Positions 31,965-41,926 are shown, counted from the stretch's first letter. The stretch: 64,000 bases of DNA from Lacimicrobium alkaliphilum (GCF_002591895.1 NZ_NISX01000007.1:62001-126000), one strand, 5' to 3'. Numbers and translations: made by a program. The notes: generated from the letters alone by a model not told the origin.

Positions 31965-34900
31965 ATGATAAAAAAAAGCAGAGTCGCTAAAGCGATTCAA
32001 TATTCACTGCTTCTGAGCTCTATGGCCATTGCACCAGGAGCTCTGGCCCAGGCAGAAGATCTGCTTGAAGAAGAAGAGCTCGAAGAAGAGCCGGTAGAAA
32101 AAGTTGTAATAACCGGTTCACGTCTGCGTCGGAGCGAATTCTCCAGCGCTTCCCCCATACAAGTCATCGATGGCGAAGTTTCACGAGAAATGGGCCTGTT
32201 TAATGCCGAAGACATGCTTCAGACCAGCACTCAGGCGTCTGGCCTACAAATTGACAACAGCTTTGGCGGCTTTGTACTGGATAATGGTCCGGGCAGCTCG
32301 ACTATCGGCTTTCGTGGCCTGGGTGCCGCAAGAACACTGGTTCTGATGAATGGGCGCCGTATTGCCCCTGCTGGTGTAGGTGGCGCGCCTGTAGCAGCGG
32401 ACCTTAACCTGATCCCCGGCGTGATGATCGACAGAGTGGAAAACCTTTTCGACGGCGCATCAACCGTATACGGTTCAGACGCCATTGCCGGTGTGGCAAA
32501 CATTATCCTGCGTAAAGACGTTGAAGGCTTTGAATTTGAAGGTTCTTATTCAAACCCTGAAGCGGGTGGTGGTGAAGAAGAAATTTTCTCAGTGATGTAC
32601 GGCAAAACCTCTGACAAGTGGTCTTTCACAATAGGTGCTGAATACAACAATCAGCGTAGCCAGTCCATCGCTCAGAATTCCTTCACCGGAGAGTGTACTG
32701 AACTTCATTATGAAGATGAGCAGGGTAATATTTTAGACACATATAGAAGTCTTGCGCCTTCATCACGGCCAAAAGATTCCTGTAATATCTTCCCGTTGAC
32801 TAACCGTGTATTTTTCAACAATTTCTACGGTAGCCTATACTACACTCCGGGAAGCACCAATACCGGCATTGAAAACTTTAGCGAAACCGGTGTTGCAGCC
32901 AGTCTGATCGGCTTCCATCCTACCTGGGTAGCCGTTGATGACAATGGTGATGGTATTGCAGATGCCGGTATGGTAGACGGCAATGGCGACGGTTTACAGG
33001 ATTTGTCTTTCCAGGACCCCTTCTACGCCTATGGTCGCAGTGATCACTACCGTTCCGGTGACTTTATCAGTGCAAATAAGCGTTACTCGGTAATGGCCAA
33101 TGGTGACTATAGCTTCGGTGACGATAACGACACCAGAGCCTTCTTTGAAGGTTTGTATGCCAAGAGAAACTCGGATACGTTCAGCCCTGGCGGCCAGTTC
33201 TTCCCTGTCGTACCGGCATCAAACCCTTACAACCCTTGTGGTATCTACGCTGAACAAGACTGCCTGTCATTCATTGGTGCAGCTGGTGGGCCCGTTCTGT
33301 CGCAGCCTATCCTGAACATTCGCGGTGATCGTGACCAGAGTGACGTCGATGTCTCTCAATACCGTTTACTGGCGGGATTGGAAGGCAATATCGGTGCCCT
33401 GGATGACCTTGGCATGGGTAACTGGATGTACGAAGTACATGCTGCGTACAGTTCTTCAACCGGCGAGAACACCATACAAGGTATTCATGCCGGTAGACTG
33501 AGCAACTCATTGAATACCTCAGTATTAAATGACGATGGCAGCATTACCTGTGGTAATGGATCAGACGGTTGTGTACCGGTGAACCTGTTCGCCCCGAATA
33601 TATACCAAACCGGTGGTGGGACCTTTAGCGATGCGGAAGCGGCTTACCTGTTTACCGATCGCTACATGGAAACAAAAGTAAAGCAAACCATGTTCAGTGG
33701 CTTTATTGCTGGTGATTTGTTCAGCCTGCCGTGGAACGATGAAATTGTACCTGTCGTAGTGGGTGCAGAGTTCCGTAAAGATGAAATCGAATCCAATCCT
33801 AATGAAGCCACTTCACAGGGCCTGATTCAGCATTACTTTTCAGATAAAGGAGCAGATGGTTCCCGCAATATGAGAGAAGTGTTCACTGAGTTTGAACTGC
33901 CGCTGGTGCGTGGTCATAAGTTCGCCGAAGAGCTGACTGTAACCGCTTCTGGCCGTTGGACAGATGAGAGCTACTATGATCCGCAGACCACCTACAGCCT
34001 GAAGACAGTATACCGTCCGGTTGAGTGGTTTACTTTGCGAGGAACTAAAGGTACCTCTTATCGCGCGCCCAACTTACGTGAGCGCTTCCTCAACGGTACC
34101 ACAGGCTTTAATGACGTAACTGACCCTTGTGTTGTTCCCACCGCCGCCAGAGACGGTGATCCACTGGATCCAAACGCATTACCTACTTACAACGCCGGAA
34201 ACGATACTCGTCAGCAGCGCGTACTTGACGCCTGTACGGCCAACGGTGTAGATCCAACCTCTTTGGGTATAGGTAGCGCACAGAACACCTACACACCTCA
34301 GGTAAATGTGGAAATCAGCACGGGAGGATCTGAAACCCTCAGTGAAGAAAACTCCACGGCCAAAACATGGGGTCTCGTGTTTGAGCAACCCTTCAGCGAC
34401 GCATTCGATCTCACGTTGTCTGCCACATGGTATGACATCGAAATCGTAAACGCGGTCGTAGAGCCGGGTAATCAGTATATGGTTGACCAGTGTTATGACA
34501 ACCCCGATTTGCCCGATGGCAGCAGTGGTTTCTGTAGCCGTATCACTCGTGATGCCAATGGTGATATGACGTTACTGGATGCCAGCTTTATCAATGCGGG
34601 TCTGGAAACCTCCAGAGGTATTGATTACAACGTTTATTACAATCAGGACTTTATCGTCGGTGAGAAGACACTGGGCGTGAGCTTTGACCTGTTGGCAACC
34701 AACATGAAAGAGCAGATGTTTGACATTCTGGGAACGATTGATGACAACGTTGGTGAGCCGGCCTTCCCTGAATGGAGAGCCAACTCGCGCCTGTCACTAG
34801 AGTACAGCGACTTCCGCTTTAGCTGGATCACTCGCTTTATTCAGGCTGGTGAACTGGATGAACCAGAAGAGTTTGATCCAACCAACGCAGCCTGTGACGG

Positions 34901-35135
34901 TCTCGATGTAGGTTGCCGCCCGGTGCCTTATACAGAAGACTACTATCGTCATGATGTTGCCCTGAACTACACTCAGGACAACTACAGTGTGACTTTCGGT
35001 ATCCGCAACGTGTTTGACGAAGCGCCGCCTAAAGCCGACGACGATGGAGTGTTCTCTGTACAAAATATCCCACTGGGTATCGGTTACGACCTGTTTGGTC
35101 GTACAGCCTACTTGAACTTCGGTATGAACTTTTAA
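31965..35135 (+). CDS. TonB-dependent outer-membrane receptor
   Basis: Large receptor of 1056 residues that imports a substrate using TonB energy. A signal peptide (cleavage near APGALA, about residue 28) is followed by an acidic stretch and the TonB-box-like EKVVITGSRLRR, a plug domain (DMLQTSTQ, TIGFRGLGAARTLVLMNGRR, LFDGASTVYGSDAIAGVANIIL), then a long beta-barrel ending in LNFGMNF with the expected terminal phenylalanine. The size and long loops are typical of receptors for peptides or carbohydrates rather than small siderophores. The adjacent exported S9 peptidase suggests peptide substrates; this is inference. Confidence 0.93.
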   Translation: MIKKSRVAKAIQYSLLLSSMAIAPGALAQAEDLLEEEELEEEPVEKVVITGSRLRRSEFSSASPIQVIDGEVSREMGLFNAEDMLQTSTQASGLQIDNSFGGFVLDNGPGSSTIGFRGLGAARTLVLMNGRRIAPAGVGGAPVAADLNLIPGVMIDRVENLFDGASTVYGSDAIAGVANIILRKDVEGFEFEGSYSNPEAGGGEEEIFSVMYGKTSDKWSFTIGAEYNNQRSQSIAQNSFTGECTELHYEDEQGNILDTYRSLAPSSRPKDSCNIFPLTNRVFFNNFYGSLYYTPGSTNTGIENFSETGVAASLIGFHPTWVAVDDNGDGIADAGMVDGNGDGLQDLSFQDPFYAYGRSDHYRSGDFISANKRYSVMANGDYSFGDDNDTRAFFEGLYAKRNSDTFSPGGQFFPVVPASNPYNPCGIYAEQDCLSFIGAAGGPVLSQPILNIRGDRDQSDVDVSQYRLLAGLEGNIGALDDLGMGNWMYEVHAAYSSSTGENTIQGIHAGRLSNSLNTSVLNDDGSITCGNGSDGCVPVNLFAPNIYQTGGGTFSDAEAAYLFTDRYMETKVKQTMFSGFIAGDLFSLPWNDEIVPVVVGAEFRKDEIESNPNEATSQGLIQHYFSDKGADGSRNMREVFTEFELPLVRGHKFAEELTVTASGRWTDESYYDPQTTYSLKTVYRPVEWFTLRGTKGTSYRAPNLRERFLNGTTGFNDVTDPCVVPTAARDGDPLDPNALPTYNAGNDTRQQRVLDACTANGVDPTSLGIGSAQNTYTPQVNVEISTGGSETLSEENSTAKTWGLVFEQPFSDAFDLTLSATWYDIEIVNAVVEPGNQYMVDQCYDNPDLPDGSSGFCSRITRDANGDMTLLDASFINAGLETSRGIDYNVYYNQDFIVGEKTLGVSFDLLATNMKEQMFDILGTIDDNVGEPAFPEWRANSRLSLEYSDFRFSWITRFIQAGELDEPEEFDPTNAACDGLDVGCRPVPYTEDYYRHDVALNYTQDNYSVTFGIRNVFDEAPPKADDDGVFSVQNIPLGIGYDLFGRTAYLNFGMNF

Positions 35136-35155
35136 GTAGTATCGATTAGCAGGTG

Positions 35156-35195
35156 AAATAGCACCAATTGTCTGACAGTTGGTGCTATTTTTTTA
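35156..35195 (+). terminator. Terminator between the TonB receptor and the S9 peptidase
   Basis: A perfect 12-bp stem AAATAGCACCAA/TTGGTGCTATTT followed by a run of T. It ends only 24-29 bases before the next ATG, so it could also act as an attenuator of the peptidase gene. Confidence 0.85.
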
Positions 35196-35218
35196 TTTCA
35201 AAAACAAAAGTGCTAGTT

Positions 35219-37117
35219 ATGAAATGTAACAAGTTAGTTTCTATTACTCTTTTAGGCCTTGTGTCATTGTACGTGTCAGCAAAACAAACGCTGCCACTAG
35301 ATGCCTTCGCCATGCTTCCCGCCATTCAGCAGGTCAGCGTTTCCAAAAATGGTGAGCGTTTAGCCATGCTAAGAGCAACCAGTAAAAATGGTGATTACAT
35401 TATCGAGGTACATAACATCGATAATCTAGAGGCTGAACCTGTACGGCTTGGTGCAGAACGCATGGAAATTACCGGTTTCCAATGGCTGAACAATAAAAAA
35501 CTGGGCGTTGTCTTTCGTCAGAATATTCAGGATGGCAACAAAAACTATTGGGTGAGCAAATATGCCATTGTTAATGCCAACGGTAAGGGAGACTGGCTGG
35601 TTCCCTTCAGGAGCGACAATCAGGCTAATTTTACTCTGTTGAGCTCTCTGCCAGGCGATGAAGACGAGATATTACTGGAATATGATATCAATAATAACCG
35701 TATTCCGGACGTTATTCGCTTCAACATTGATAATGGACGCAGCCGCACAGTGCTGCGTGGTAATACGCAAATCAGCGGTGGCTTTATTCCTGATAGCGAA
35801 GGCGAAATCCGTGCTGCGCAGGGCTTTAACACCGCAGATACGACCATTGATCTATACGCACGCGCGTCAAAAGAAGACAACTGGGTCAAGGTCAAAAGTA
35901 TTTCACCTAAGAAACGGGAAGTGTTTGAGTTTCTCTACTTTTCCAATGAAGATCCCGCCAAGGTCTATGTGAAAGCCACTAATGGCGAAGATAAGGCGGG
36001 GATCTATCTGTACGATATAAAAAGCGGCGAGTACTCAGAACGCTTGTTTGGCCTGAAGTCCGTAGACGCTGGTTCGGTTGTACTCAGTTCTAAAGAGAAG
36101 GATCGCGGTACATTACAAGGCTTCAGTTATACCACTAAACACCCCGATGTGTACTGGACAGATGTAAATGAACAAGCCTTGCAGGAATCCATAGAAACAT
36201 TATTTGAAGATAAGTTTGTGCGCATGGTCAGTCGCTCGGAAGATGACAATGTAATTGTTATCAGTACCCGTTCAGATAAGGACCCTGGGACCTACTATCT
36301 GCTGCAGGATAAAAGGTCACTGAATAAGCTCGGAGAAGTCTTTCCTCTCATCGAGCCACAGCACCTGTCTGATGTAAAATATATCAGTTACAAAGCAGAA
36401 GATGGCTTGAAAATTCCGGCCTATGTGACCCTGCCTTCAAAAGGGGAAAAACCCTATCCTACAGTAGTCATGCCCCATGGCGGCCCCTGGGCCAGGGATG
36501 TGGTCATCTATGATGAGTGGTCACAACTGCTGGCTCACCATGGCTATCTGGTGATACAACCACAGTTTCGTGGTTCGGAAGGTTATGGCCTGAATCACTG
36601 GATAGCCGGCGATAATGAGTGGGGTCAGAAAATGCAGGACGACATGGATCAGGGTGCTCAGTTCCTGGTTGAAAAAGGCCTGGCCGACCCTGAACGTCTG
36701 GCCATGTTTGGCTGGAGTTATGGTGGCTATTCTGCTTTTGTCGGCTCAATGCGTGACAACAATATTTATCAGTGTACCGTCGCCGGTGCTGGTGTCAGTG
36801 ATTTAGCCCGCATCAATGCTACCCTGCATGACAGTATTTTTCTCAGAGAACTGCAACGGCCGACTATTTCAGGTGTTTCACCTCTGGACCAGGTGGAAAA
36901 GGTTAACATTCCTATTCTGGTTATACATGGTGACATAGACCAGCGCGTTCCGGTGGAGCACAGCAGGTTGTTTGTGGAAGAGTTGGAAAAGCTAGGCAAA
37001 GATTATAAATATGTTGAACTTGAAGGTGCCGACCACTTCTCCAACACGCTTTACTACAATCATAAAACAGAGTTCTATTCTGCGCTGTTAGACTGGCTGG
37101 ATAACAAGTGTTTCTGA
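35219..37117 (+). CDS. Exported S9-family prolyl oligopeptidase-like peptidase
   Basis: Serine peptidase of 632 residues. The signal peptide (MKCNKLVSITLLGLVSLYVSA) points to the periplasm. The N-terminal two thirds form a beta-propeller-like part; the C-terminal alpha/beta-hydrolase domain carries the catalytic triad Ser500 (GWSYGGYS), Asp574 (HGDIDQRVP) and His606 (ADHFSN). Family members cleave oligopeptides, often at proline or alanine. I use the ATG at 35219; an upstream in-frame start would lie in the terminator. Probably digests peptides imported by the preceding receptor. Confidence 0.92.
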   Translation: MKCNKLVSITLLGLVSLYVSAKQTLPLDAFAMLPAIQQVSVSKNGERLAMLRATSKNGDYIIEVHNIDNLEAEPVRLGAERMEITGFQWLNNKKLGVVFRQNIQDGNKNYWVSKYAIVNANGKGDWLVPFRSDNQANFTLLSSLPGDEDEILLEYDINNNRIPDVIRFNIDNGRSRTVLRGNTQISGGFIPDSEGEIRAAQGFNTADTTIDLYARASKEDNWVKVKSISPKKREVFEFLYFSNEDPAKVYVKATNGEDKAGIYLYDIKSGEYSERLFGLKSVDAGSVVLSSKEKDRGTLQGFSYTTKHPDVYWTDVNEQALQESIETLFEDKFVRMVSRSEDDNVIVISTRSDKDPGTYYLLQDKRSLNKLGEVFPLIEPQHLSDVKYISYKAEDGLKIPAYVTLPSKGEKPYPTVVMPHGGPWARDVVIYDEWSQLLAHHGYLVIQPQFRGSEGYGLNHWIAGDNEWGQKMQDDMDQGAQFLVEKGLADPERLAMFGWSYGGYSAFVGSMRDNNIYQCTVAGAGVSDLARINATLHDSIFLRELQRPTISGVSPLDQVEKVNIPILVIHGDIDQRVPVEHSRLFVEELEKLGKDYKYVELEGADHFSNTLYYNHKTEFYSALLDWLDNKCF

Positions 37118-37133
37118 TAACTCAATAACTACT

Positions 37134-37160
37134 AAAAAAGGCGCCTATGGCGCCTTTTTT
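37134..37160 (+). terminator. Bidirectional terminator
   Basis: Stem AAAAAAGGCGCC/GGCGCCTTTTTT with a three-base loop lies between the convergent S9 peptidase and sspB genes and serves both strands. Confidence 0.9.
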
Positions 37161-37186
37161 GATTCTCACACTTGTTTGTTATGTCA

Positions 37187-37579
37187 CTACTTAACCACTT
37201 TTAACTGTGGCTTGCCTTTAGTCGGCGGTGGTTCAGTAGGTGGTGGCGTATTATCCGGTTCGTCATCTTCCTGAGTGAAAATTGTACCTGCACCATTCTC
37301 TCTGGCATAGATCGCCATCACCGCTGCCATAGGTATGGTCAGACGCCTCGCCACACCACCAAAGCGTGCATCAAAGGTCACATCCAGATTAGACAGGTGT
37401 AATTTACCACAGGCAGAAGGGGAGATATTCAAAACAATCTGACCGTCCCGTACATGTTCCTGGGGTACCTGAGTCCCCTCAATGGTGGCATCTACCACCA
37501 AATGAGGAGTCAAATCGTTATCCAGGATCCACTCGTTAAATGCACGTAACAGGTAAGGCTTATTCGACGTCATAGTCAT
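37187..37579 (-). CDS. sspB: ClpXP specificity-enhancing factor SspB
   Basis: Adaptor of 130 residues that delivers ssrA-tagged proteins to ClpXP. The N-terminal substrate-binding domain (PYLLRAFNEWILDNDLTPHLVVD, DGQIVLNISP, FDARFGGV, AIYARENGAGTIF) is followed by a flexible Pro/Glu-rich linker and the C-terminal ClpX-docking peptide PQLKVVK. The ATG overlaps the sspA stop by one base (TGATG), as expected for the sspAB operon. Confidence 0.96.
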   Translation of the reverse strand: MTMTSNKPYLLRAFNEWILDNDLTPHLVVDATIEGTQVPQEHVRDGQIVLNISPSACGKLHLSNLDVTFDARFGGVARRLTIPMAAVMAIYARENGAGTIFTQEDDEPDNTPPPTEPPPTKGKPQLKVVK

Positions 37580-38211
37580 CAGAGCGGATTGTGGATTTCG
37601 CGTTCTTGATCAGTCAAAGACGCCTTAAACGAAGGACGGTCAAAAATACGATTCATGTAGTTTTTCACGTCCTTGGCACCATTACCACTGAGTTCTATCC
37701 CCAGCGCAGGCAGCCGCCACAGCAATGGCGCAAGGTAACAATCCATCAGACTAAACTCTTCACTCATGAAGTAAGGATTATCAGCAAACAACGGCGCCAA
37801 CGCCAGAATACCTTCGCGTAAATCATTACGCGCGGTTTCTATATCGCCCTCTTTCTTCATAATGCGGTCAGCAATGCTGTACCAGTCCTGCTCAATACGA
37901 TGCATCATCAGGCGACTCTGGCCTCTGGAAACGGGATATACCGGCATCAGCGGCGGATGCGGAAAACGTTCGTCCAGATACTCCATAATGATGTGAGAGC
38001 GATAAAGTACCAGCTCACGATCAACCAATGTCGGCAAGGTACCGTATGGGTTCAGTTCAAGTAAGTCCTCAGGCAGACTCGCCTGATCCACAAAGCTGAT
38101 CTCTACCCCTACGCCCTTTTCAGCCAGTACGATACGTACCTGATGGCTGTATATATCCAGCGTATCCGAGAACAATGCCATAATTGAACGCTTATTGGTG
38201 GCAACGGCCAT
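37579..38211 (-). CDS. sspA: Stringent starvation protein A
   Basis: RNA-polymerase-associated protein of 210 residues with a glutathione-S-transferase fold (thioredoxin-like N-terminal half, helical C-terminal half). Recognised from MALFSDTLDIYSHQVRIVLAEKG and LNPYGTLPTLVDRELVLY. It acts on transcription in stationary phase. Strong GGAGGAG upstream of the ATG; forms the sspA-sspB pair and follows petABC behind a terminator. Confidence 0.96.
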   Translation of the reverse strand: MAVATNKRSIMALFSDTLDIYSHQVRIVLAEKGVGVEISFVDQASLPEDLLELNPYGTLPTLVDRELVLYRSHIIMEYLDERFPHPPLMPVYPVSRGQSRLMMHRIEQDWYSIADRIMKKEGDIETARNDLREGILALAPLFADNPYFMSEEFSLMDCYLAPLLWRLPALGIELSGNGAKDVKNYMNRIFDRPSFKASLTDQEREIHNPL

Positions 38212-38284
38212 TCACACTCCTCCAAAACCCAAAAATAACGGATCTGCGATTACATCAATGCGCATAAATCCATTTCATAAAACG

Positions 38285-38319
38285 ATAAAAAGGGCAGTGT
38301 CAACGCGCACACTGCCCTT
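38285..38319 (-). terminator. Terminator of petABC
   Basis: An 11-bp stem AAGGGCAGTGT/ACACTGCCCTT, read on the minus strand, is followed by TTTTATCG. It separates petC from sspA. Confidence 0.85.
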
Positions 38320-38391
38320 AAACCCAAGTCACAAAAGATTGTTAGTTGGGTATTAAGATGATTTCGCTATTATACCTGAAAATCCGGGCAT

Positions 38392-39126
38392 TTAGTGAAC
38401 ATCCCGCCAATATTCTTTTTTCAGCAGATATGCGAAAACAAAGAAGACCAGGATAAAGATGATCACCCAGCGCCCTATATCTTCTGCTTCCAGCCTGGAG
38501 GGCTCGCCCAGATACACCATAAAATTAACCAGATCCAATACTGCCTGGTCGTACTCTTCAGGGCTCAGTGTACCGGAACCGTCAGATTTGATGCCGGCAT
38601 AGACTTCTTTCATCTCACCGTCAATCAGCTTTTCCTCGTGGCTATCATAGGGTATACCCTGCAATTCTTCCAACGCATGAGGCATGCCTACATCAGGAAA
38701 TACCTTATTATTCACGCCGAAAGGACGGCTGTCATCCACATAAAATGTACGCAGATACGTATACAGCCAGTCAGCTCCTCTGACACGGGCAACCAGCGTC
38801 AGGTCCGGCACCGCCGTACCAAACCATTTTTCGGCCGAGGCTTTGGGCATGGCGCCTTTCATATAATCACTGACTTTTTCACCGGTGAACTGAAGGTTCT
38901 GTTCGCCCAGCTCAAGTGGCACCCCGATATCTTCAAATGTGCGCTGGTAACGCTGGTACTGGGCCTGATGGCAGCCCATGCAGTAATTCATAAAAGTCTG
39001 CGCACCACGTTGCAGCGACGCTTTGTCGGTCAGATCATACTCCGCCTTATCCAGCGGGTAGCTGCTACCTGCGGCAAACACCAGCGAAGGAACTAAAAAG
39101 CTCAGCAATACGACAAGTTTTCTCAT
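38392..39126 (-). CDS. petC: Cytochrome c1 of the bc1 complex
   Basis: Haem c subunit of ubiquinol-cytochrome c reductase, 244 residues. A signal peptide (MRKLVVLLSFLVPSLVFA) is followed by the haem attachment motif CMGCH (Cys49, Cys52, His53), and a C-terminal membrane anchor (about 220-238) holds the protein on the periplasmic face. It overlaps the end of petB by four bases. Confidence 0.96.
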   Translation of the reverse strand: MRKLVVLLSFLVPSLVFAAGSSYPLDKAEYDLTDKASLQRGAQTFMNYCMGCHQAQYQRYQRTFEDIGVPLELGEQNLQFTGEKVSDYMKGAMPKASAEKWFGTAVPDLTLVARVRGADWLYTYLRTFYVDDSRPFGVNNKVFPDVGMPHALEELQGIPYDSHEEKLIDGEMKEVYAGIKSDGSGTLSPEEYDQAVLDLVNFMVYLGEPSRLEAEDIGRWVIIFILVFFVFAYLLKKEYWRDVH

Positions 39127-40391
39127 TTGCTAATCCTCTCTGGCAGTGGCTTAGTTTTCTCATTCTTACTGTACAGCCATAGCAAAGCAAAGAAGCCAAA
39201 ATACAGGAAGGTACAGATTTGCGAAGCTGTTATCTTCCAGGGCTCCTGTGGCGTTCCGCCCAGATAACCGAGGAAAATAAATACCGCAGCAAAGACCAGC
39301 AGATTATATCTGTGAATGCCGCTGCGATAGCGCCAGGATTTCACCCTGCCTCTGTCAATCCAGGGCAACAAGACCAGCATAATGATGGCAGAAAACATAG
39401 CGATTACGCCACCCAACTTATCGGGAACCGCCTTCAGAATGGCGTAGAAGGGGGTGAAATACCAGACCGGGAAAATATGCTGCGGTGTTTTCAGCGGGTT
39501 AGCCTGTTCAAAATTAGGATGTTCGAGGAAATAGCCGCCCATTTCCGGATTGAAGAACAGCACGTAGGCGAAACCCAACAGGAATATGGTGAAGGCCACC
39601 AGGTCCTTAAGCACTATATGGGGGAAAAATGGCACTACATCATCAACAATATCGTATTTGTTAGTGTAATATTCGTGCATCTTCCATTTGGTCTTCTCTT
39701 CCTCTTTGAGAGATCCCTTCTTGCGCTTCACTTCAACCCCATCCGGGTTATTAGAGCCCACTTCGTGCAGCGCAACAATGTGCAGGAACACCAGAATCAC
39801 AATCACCAGCGGCAGGGCAATAACATGCAATGCGAAGAAACGGTTCAGCGTGGCACCTGAAATGACATAGTCACCCTGGATCCAGATAACCAGATCCTCA
39901 CCGATAACCGGAATGGCACTAAACAGCGATACGATAACCTGCGCACCCCAGTAGGACATCTGCCCCCAGGGTAATACGTACCCCATAAAGGCTTCGGCCA
40001 TCAGTGCCAGATAGATAAACATACCGAATACCCACAACAGCTCACGGGGCTTCTGGTATGACCCATAAATCATACCGCGGAACATATGCAGGTATACGAC
40101 GATGAAGAAGGCCGACGCACCAGTAGAGTGCATATATCGCAGAATATAACCGTATTCCACTTCGCGCATAATGTACTCAACAGAGGCAAAAGCACGCTCG
40201 GCAGACGGTTCAAAACTCATAGTCAGCCAGATGCCAGTGACGATCTGGTTGATCAGTACGATAGTGGCCAGAAAGCCAAACACGTACCAGAAGTTCATAT
40301 TCTTAGGTGCGGGATACTCTGCTGCGTGCATCTTTGCCACACGCATCATCGGTATTCTGTATTCAATCCAATCGAGCAGTTTGTTAGACAT
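39123..40391 (-). CDS. petB: Cytochrome b of the bc1 complex
   Basis: Quinol-oxidising membrane subunit of 422 residues with eight to nine helices and two b haems. Recognisable parts: YIMREVEYGYILRYMHSTGA, the Q-site region FMGYVLPWGQMSYWGAQV, and HPNFEQANPLKTPQHIFPVWYF containing the region of the PEWY-type motif, here PVWY. I use the ATG at 40391, one base after the petA stop; a longer frame would begin inside petA. Confidence 0.96.
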   Translation of the reverse strand: MSNKLLDWIEYRIPMMRVAKMHAAEYPAPKNMNFWYVFGFLATIVLINQIVTGIWLTMSFEPSAERAFASVEYIMREVEYGYILRYMHSTGASAFFIVVYLHMFRGMIYGSYQKPRELLWVFGMFIYLALMAEAFMGYVLPWGQMSYWGAQVIVSLFSAIPVIGEDLVIWIQGDYVISGATLNRFFALHVIALPLVIVILVFLHIVALHEVGSNNPDGVEVKRKKGSLKEEEKTKWKMHEYYTNKYDIVDDVVPFFPHIVLKDLVAFTIFLLGFAYVLFFNPEMGGYFLEHPNFEQANPLKTPQHIFPVWYFTPFYAILKAVPDKLGGVIAMFSAIIMLVLLPWIDRGRVKSWRYRSGIHRYNLLVFAAVFIFLGYLGGTPQEPWKITASQICTFLYFGFFALLWLYSKNEKTKPLPERISK

Positions 40392-40392
40392 C

Positions 40393-40986
40393 TCAGGCTG
40401 CCCCCTCTGATGAACCAATCAATATGGTGTTATCGTCGACATAGTAATGGGGAGGCACCACCAGGTTCAATGGAGCAGGCACACTCTCAAAAACACGTCC
40501 CGCCATATCAAATTTTGAACCATGACAAGGACAGAAGAAACCGTCAGGTACTCCCTCCACCTGTTCGGCAAAGGCACCGTCTTTCAAGTGCTGAGGTGAG
40601 CACCCTAAGTGAGTACAAATTCCCAGCACAACCATATATTCCTCTTTAAGCGAGCGATAACGGTTCTGTGCAAATACCGGCTGTTGCGGCTGCAAAGATT
40701 CTGGGTCCCGCAGCTTATCTTCATGATCAGCCAGAGATTTGAGCGTCTCAGGGGTGCGGCGAACGATCCAGACCGGTTTGCTCCGCCACTCCACGCGCAA
40801 CATCTGACCTGGCTCAATTTTACTGATATCGGCTTCCACATCCGCCCCGGCAGCCCGGGCCTTGGCACTGGGATTCCAGGAAGCGATAAAAGGCACTGCG
40901 GCACCCACCACTCCGACACCGCCCACTACCGAGGTGGCGATGGTCAGAAATCGGCGCCGCCCATTATCTACTGGCGCATTACTCAT
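40393..40986 (-). CDS. petA: Rieske iron-sulfur subunit of the bc1 complex
   Basis: The [2Fe-2S] subunit of 197 residues. From the ATG at 40986 (GGAG seven bases upstream) the N-terminus MSNAPVDNGRRRFLTIATS is a twin-arginine signal-anchor. The cluster is held by CTHLGC (Cys124, His126, Cys129) and CPCHGS (Cys152, Cys154, His155), with the disulfide cysteines included. First gene of petABC. Confidence 0.96.
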   Translation of the reverse strand: MSNAPVDNGRRRFLTIATSVVGGVGVVGAAVPFIASWNPSAKARAAGADVEADISKIEPGQMLRVEWRSKPVWIVRRTPETLKSLADHEDKLRDPESLQPQQPVFAQNRYRSLKEEYMVVLGICTHLGCSPQHLKDGAFAEQVEGVPDGFFCPCHGSKFDMAGRVFESVPAPLNLVVPPHYYVDDNTILIGSSEGAA

Positions 40987-41520
40987 CCACTTTACTCCAA
41001 AGGTTGGATTATGTGCTTTCCCGGTCAATTGTCTTATTTTAAGTTGTGCAATTGTAACAGGAAAGTCTGAGGTTATGATTTTAGCCGGAAATGATAAAAG
41101 AAAACCCCTTTAAAACACAAGGAAATGATGGCTAAAACAACAGATTAGTTCGCGGAGCAGCTGAGAGTGCGTTAAAACTCACCTAAAAGTGCAAAGGATA
41201 AATGACGAACAAAAGTCATTCGCCGGGATAGCAGGGAAAATGGAAACAGTACCTGGGGACCAAAACTCTCACACTTCAGCGGTAAAACATTCCATCAGCA
41301 TAAAAAAACCCGGCATTTGCCGGGTTTCTTGTATAACAACTAGGTTGTTCTAACCTGGATTCCGCAGTTGCGCGCGAGGTGAAAGTGCATCTGTCTGATT
41401 TGGATGGCGTAATGAAAAAATTCGTGGTCACCTTGTTGGTGATGAGACATTTTTTCATATAGCCAGACAAATCAAGGAGATGCGCTATCGCCCGTGGGTC
41501 AACTGCCGACTTCAGGTTTA
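40987..41520. other. Intergenic region between petA and rpsI
   Basis: About 530 bp. The left part must hold the petA promoter (no consensus match seen). A hairpin ATGAC/GTCAT lies near 41202-41220. The rplM-rpsI terminator is at 41302-41327, so 41328-41520 would be an unusually long 3' untranslated region of that operon. No convincing gene was found. Confidence 0.5.
41302..41327 (-). terminator. Terminator of rplM-rpsI
   Basis: Stem AAACCCGGC/GCCGGGTTT with a four-base loop; on the minus strand it continues into TTTTATG. It lies about 190 bases after the rpsI stop. Confidence 0.85.
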
Positions 41521-41913
41521 TTAACGCTTGGAGAACTGAGGGCGTTTGCGTGCTTTATGCAGGCCCACTTTCTTCCGTTCCACTTCACGGGCATCACGGG
41601 TGACAAAGCCGGCTTTGCGCAACGCGGGCCGCAGGGCCTCGTCGTACTCCATCAGTGCACGGGTAATACCGTGACGGATAGCGCCAGCCTGACCACTGAT
41701 ACCACCACCGGATACGGTGATGTACAGATCAAACTTCTCGGTCATCTCTAACAGTTCCAGAGGCTGACGTACTACCATGCGGGCAGTTTCACGACCAAAG
41801 AACTCTTCCAGAGAAAGACTGTTAACTGTAACTTTACCAGTGCCCGGGCGAATAAATACGCGAGCAGTGGAGCTTTTGCGACGGCCTGTGCCGTAATATT
41901 GATTATCTGCCAT
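41521..41913 (-). CDS. rpsI: 30S ribosomal protein S9
   Basis: Ribosomal protein of 130 residues located at the small-subunit head; its C-terminal tail reaches the P-site t[21 protein letters not shown] at the start and the RKRPQFSKR end are fully typical. It follows rplM by 13 bases. Confidence 0.98.
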   Translation of the reverse strand: MADNQYYGTGRRKSSTARVFIRPGTGKVTVNSLSLEEFFGRETARMVVRQPLELLEMTEKFDLYITVSGGGISGQAGAIRHGITRALMEYDEALRPALRKAGFVTRDAREVERKKVGLHKARKRPQFSKR

Positions 41914-41926
41914 TACTCAATGCTCC

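Noticed and set aside
41276-41470. Minus-strand frame of 64 codons
   Set aside because: It includes the rplM-rpsI terminator and has no support as a protein.
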